Source of the DNA: Candidatus Nomurabacteria bacterium
Lineage (GTDB): Bacteria; Patescibacteriota; Minisyncoccia; Phycocordibacterales; SBAW01
Length of the DNA: 7,361 nt
Direction of reading: 5' to 3'
Assembly (NCBI GenBank): GCA_943355135.1
Contig: CALREG010000026.1
Coordinates: forward strand, 1-7,361
In this document: positions 5,440 through 7,361 of the stretch, piece after piece
Position numbering within the stretch: position 1 is the stretch's first letter
How the letters are laid out: each line of letters starts with the position of its first letter
The notes under the pieces: model-generated
Seen by the model: only the letters and a program-made list of their open reading frames with translations
What the model was told of the DNA's origin: nothing
The model's database searches: none
Position numbers and translations under genes: made by a program

Positions 5440-6624
5440 ATGCGGATTGCCTTCTTTAGTGACAACAATTACCCCGAACTCTCGGGGATTACGGACACTA
5501 TTTTGATTACTGGCAAAGAGCTGACCCTACGCGGACACCAAGTATGTTTTGTCGGCGCGCGATACTCGAAAGCCGACTATGCAAAAGCAAAACGGACGTA
5601 TCCACACACGTTTGAGGAAGACAAAGTTGATGGTATGCAATTTGTACGCCTGCCGGCCTTTCATATCCCCTCGCCTACCGGACAATCGCGCTTTGCGCTC
5701 CCGCTCGGCGGCAGCTTTTCTTTTTTAGATACGTTCAAGCCCGACATTATTCATACGCAAAGTCCCTACAGCTTGGGCTGGGAGGCACTGCGCGCCGCCA
5801 AGCGCTATAAAGTGCCCCTGGTCGGCACCAACCACACAGCAGTAGAAGACTTCTTTCCACTCCCTTTTGTCATGCGCGCGTATGATGCGTGGTACTACAA
5901 CCACTGCGACTTTGTGACTGCGCCGTATAACAAACTTTTGGAGCGGATGCGCGAAAAAGGATTTAATAAGCCAAGCCGCGCGGTGGCCAACCCTGCCGAG
6001 CTCGAGACCTTTACCTCTGTAAGCCCGCAAGAAAAAGACGCGCCGAAGCGCGCACTAGGTGTAAGCGGCCCCGTACTGCTATATGTCGGTCGATTGGGAG
6101 TAGAAAAGCGTGTTGATGTGCTAATCCGTGCCCTTGCATTACTTGTAAAAGAATTTCGCACAATAACTTTGGTTATAACTGGCCACGGCGCGGCCGAAAG
6201 GAGTTTGCAAAAAATGGTCAAAAAAATGGGACTCTCAAACAACGTCCAATTTACGGGTTTTATACCGCGTGATGAACTTGCCCACATCTACAAAGCAGCT
6301 GATGTCTTTACCTTTATGTCGACCAGCGACAGTCAGTCGATTGCACTGATGCAGGCATACGCGAGCGGCGTGCCGGCAGTATGCGCCCGCGCCCGCGGAC
6401 TCCCCGACTACACCCCGCCCGAGGCAGGATTTTTGGTCGGGGCGGGCGACCACAAAGCACTAGCAGAAAAAGTAAAACTGCTACTCGACAACGCTCCCCT
6501 GCGCGAGCAGATGGGCGCCGCCGGAGCGCAATTTGTCAAAACATTCTCTCCTGAAAAAATAGCCACCGAATGGGAGCAGATTTACTCCGACTCAATTTCG
6601 CGCGCCGCTTCAGCTTCGGCCTGA
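5440..6624 (+). CDS. Family 4 glycosyltransferase (GT-B fold), possibly a glycolipid synthase
   Basis: A 394-residue retaining glycosyltransferase with two Rossmann domains. The N-terminal acceptor domain (1 to about 200) opens with IAFFSDNNYPELSGITDTI and contains GTNHTAVEDFF (129-139), a motif position seen in diacylglycerol glucosyltransferases and related lipid glycosyltransferases. The C-terminal donor domain has VGRLGVEKRVDVLI (216-229; Arg218 and Lys223 are the usual phosphate-binding pair), ITGHG (246-250), and FTGFIPRDELAHIYKAADVF (271-290). The donor-binding EX7E motif is altered: Asp297 and Gln305 in STSDSQSIALMQAYASG. Length is normal. ATG 5440 follows the shared -10 by 8 bases. 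The 3' end overlaps the convergent DedA gene by 43 bases. A role in glycolipid or lipid-linked glycan synthesis is inferred. Confidence 0.92.
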   Translation: MRIAFFSDNNYPELSGITDTILITGKELTLRGHQVCFVGARYSKADYAKAKRTYPHTFEEDKVDGMQFVRLPAFHIPSPTGQSRFALPLGGSFSFLDTFKPDIIHTQSPYSLGWEALRAAKRYKVPLVGTNHTAVEDFFPLPFVMRAYDAWYYNHCDFVTAPYNKLLERMREKGFNKPSRAVANPAELETFTSVSPQEKDAPKRALGVSGPVLLYVGRLGVEKRVDVLIRALALLVKEFRTITLVITGHGAAERSLQKMVKKMGLSNNVQFTGFIPRDELAHIYKAADVFTFMSTSDSQSIALMQAYASGVPAVCARARGLPDYTPPEAGFLVGAGDHKALAEKVKLLLDNAPLREQMGAAGAQFVKTFSPEKIATEWEQIYSDSISRAASASA

Positions 6625-7205
6625 GCAAGTTTTTTGTTCATATAGCGCTTGAAGAAGACGTATGCTATGGCCAGCATCGAGATGACTGCGATGACGTACG
6701 GCGCTTTTTCCAGCAAGCCTACAAAAGTGCCGCCGAAGGTCGCCCCAAAGAAGTAGCCGACAAAAAGCAGAACGCCGTAGTGCACGACCGCAATAATGGC
6801 ACCATAGACCACAAACTTTTTTATATCCATCTTCACCAATCCTGCGACCACAATAAATCCAGCCGCAACGCCACACGAAAGCTTGCTCAAAAACATGGTC
6901 TTGCCCGGATGTGTGTGCCACAGCTCACGCACTTCATCTAAGTGCTCCTCGGTGACTCCCATTTTGGCGAGCACGCGCTTAATCCAGCTTGCCTGCGCGC
7001 CAAAGTAACCTAGGTAGTAGCAGGCGAGGTCGACCGCCACATCGCGCACAAAAAAGAAGAGTGCCAGCGACCAAATATTAAAGTACCCTGCGGCCGCGAG
7101 CGTACCCGCAAAAAAGGCTACCACCGGCCCTTCCGCAAACGACAGCGGCAAGAGTATCCAGTAGCGGTAGTCAATAATAAGCTCGGTCAGGTTTTCTACA
7201 CCCAT
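6582..7205 (-). CDS. DedA-family (VTT/SNARE-associated) membrane protein
   Basis: A 207-residue polytopic membrane protein of the DedA family, several members of which flip undecaprenyl phosphate or other phospholipids back across the membrane. Motifs in order: FAEGPVVAFFAGTLAAAGYF (23-42), FFVRDVAVDLACYYLGYFGA (51-70), LSKLSCGVAAGFIVVAGLVKM (106-126), and hydrophobic segments at 133-155 and 168-186. The usual R-x-(I/V)-PG-x-R around the second re-entrant loop is replaced by SKLSCGVAAG, a divergent form. The tail (190-207) is rich in Lys, then Glu and Ala. Start chosen at ATG 7205, 6 bases after TATACT (7217-7212); an earlier GTG at 7241 would put the promoter inside the gene. The function fits carrier-lipid recycling with the PAP2 protein. 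Convergent overlap with GT4. Confidence 0.85.
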   Translation of the reverse strand: MGVENLTELIIDYRYWILLPLSFAEGPVVAFFAGTLAAAGYFNIWSLALFFFVRDVAVDLACYYLGYFGAQASWIKRVLAKMGVTEEHLDEVRELWHTHPGKTMFLSKLSCGVAAGFIVVAGLVKMDIKKFVVYGAIIAVVHYGVLLFVGYFFGATFGGTFVGLLEKAPYVIAVISMLAIAYVFFKRYMNKKLAQAEAEAAREIESE

Positions 7206-7211
7206 GGCACG

Positions 7212-7217
7212 AGTATA
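7212..7217 (-). promoter_or_regulatory. -10 box of the DedA gene
   Basis: TATACT on the minus strand, 6 bases before ATG 7205, so the transcript is expected to be leaderless. There is no obvious -35 at 17 bases. It shares a 41-base divergent gap with the promoter of the next gene; the two -10 boxes are 10 bases apart on opposite strands. Confidence 0.6.
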
Positions 7218-7224
7218 CCCCGTT

Positions 7225-7233
7225 TGATATACT
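7225..7233 (+). promoter_or_regulatory. Extended -10 promoter of the right-end gene
   Basis: TGA-TATACT is an extended -10 (TGn plus hexamer). ATG 7247 follows 13 bases after it. GGAGG at 7234-7238 looks like a Shine-Dalgarno at good spacing (8 bases), but if TATACT is the -10 the transcript would begin about 7240, after GGAGG. Either GGAGG is only used on longer transcripts or the true start site lies upstream. Confidence 0.5.
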
Positions 7234-7246
7234 GGAGGCACTGTTT

Positions 7247-7361
7247 ATGACCTCTCGGCGCGACATAGAGAAGCGTATTATCAATTTGCCAAACGCCTAT
7301 CCGGCCTACCCCGACGGGCTTATTGATCGACTTAGATATCATGTATGGCGCATTATTACAC
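7247..7361 (+). CDS. Start of an unrecognised gene, cut by the window edge
   Basis: An open frame from ATG 7247 runs 38 codons to the window end without a stop. It begins MTSRRDIEKRIINLP, then NAYPAYPDGLIDRLRYHV and WRIIT. Basic residues are frequent at the start, and the visible part has no signal peptide or long hydrophobic segment, except that a membrane segment could begin at the end. I do not recognise the family from this fragment. Support is the clean promoter plus GGAGG upstream and the divergent arrangement with the DedA gene. Confidence 0.6.
   Translation, partial: MTSRRDIEKRIINLPNAYPAYPDGLIDRLRYHVWRIIT

Noticed and set aside
7206..7241. GTG 7241 as the DedA start (219 residues)
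   Set aside because: It would place the TATACT promoter within the coding region and add residues before the normal DedA N-terminus.
1..7361. CRISPR arrays, tRNA or rRNA genes, insertion sequences, retrons, toxin-antitoxin or phage genes
   Set aside because: No regular spaced repeats, tRNA-like cloverleaf, transposase motifs or recognisable defence domains were found by eye on either strand.

Overview
The window looks like a stretch of a Patescibacteria/CPR genome, most likely a Parcubacteria-type lineage. That is inference from gene content and style: a SWIB-domain protein, a secreted Ig-like/poly-glycine/peptidoglycan-binding protein of a form I associate with Parcubacteria, compact spacing, little Shine-Dalgarno signal, and start codons 6-8 bases after a TATACT -10 box. 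GC of the apparent host genes is around 50-57% in two 60-base lines I counted.

Layout. Left end (1-1356): the 3' part of a secreted L,D-transpeptidase, an intergenic stretch with nested inverted repeats, a secreted C39-like cysteine peptidase, and a convergent 31-residue cysteine-rich mini-protein. Middle (about 1466-2330): a GC-rich unit (67% in one counted 60-base line) with a textbook promoter, an Omp25/Omp31-type outer-membrane beta-barrel gene of alphaproteobacterial style, and a strong intrinsic terminator. It does not fit a CPR cell, which is thought to lack an outer membrane, so it is either a transferred gene or an assembly join. Right of it, on the minus strand: a SWIB protein, then an envelope cluster read right to left as GT2 glycosyltransferase, PAP2 phosphatase and a large peptidoglycan-binding surface protein. 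Divergent from it, on the plus strand, is a GT4 glycosyltransferase, whose 3' end overlaps a convergent DedA-family membrane protein. The last 115 bases hold the start of an unrecognised plus-strand gene.

How the genes may work together: the peptidoglycan cross-linker, the peptidoglycan-binding surface protein, a polyprenyl-diphosphate-phosphatase-like PAP2 enzyme, two glycosyltransferases and a DedA protein (a family that includes undecaprenyl-phosphate flippases) form a cell-envelope neighbourhood built around lipid-linked sugars and wall attachment. The most notable regulatory signal is a palindromic AGTATACT at 5424-5431 that can act as the -10 of both divergent glycosyltransferase genes, with both start codons within 8 bases. 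I see no CRISPR array, tRNA, rRNA, transposase, phage or recognisable defence system.
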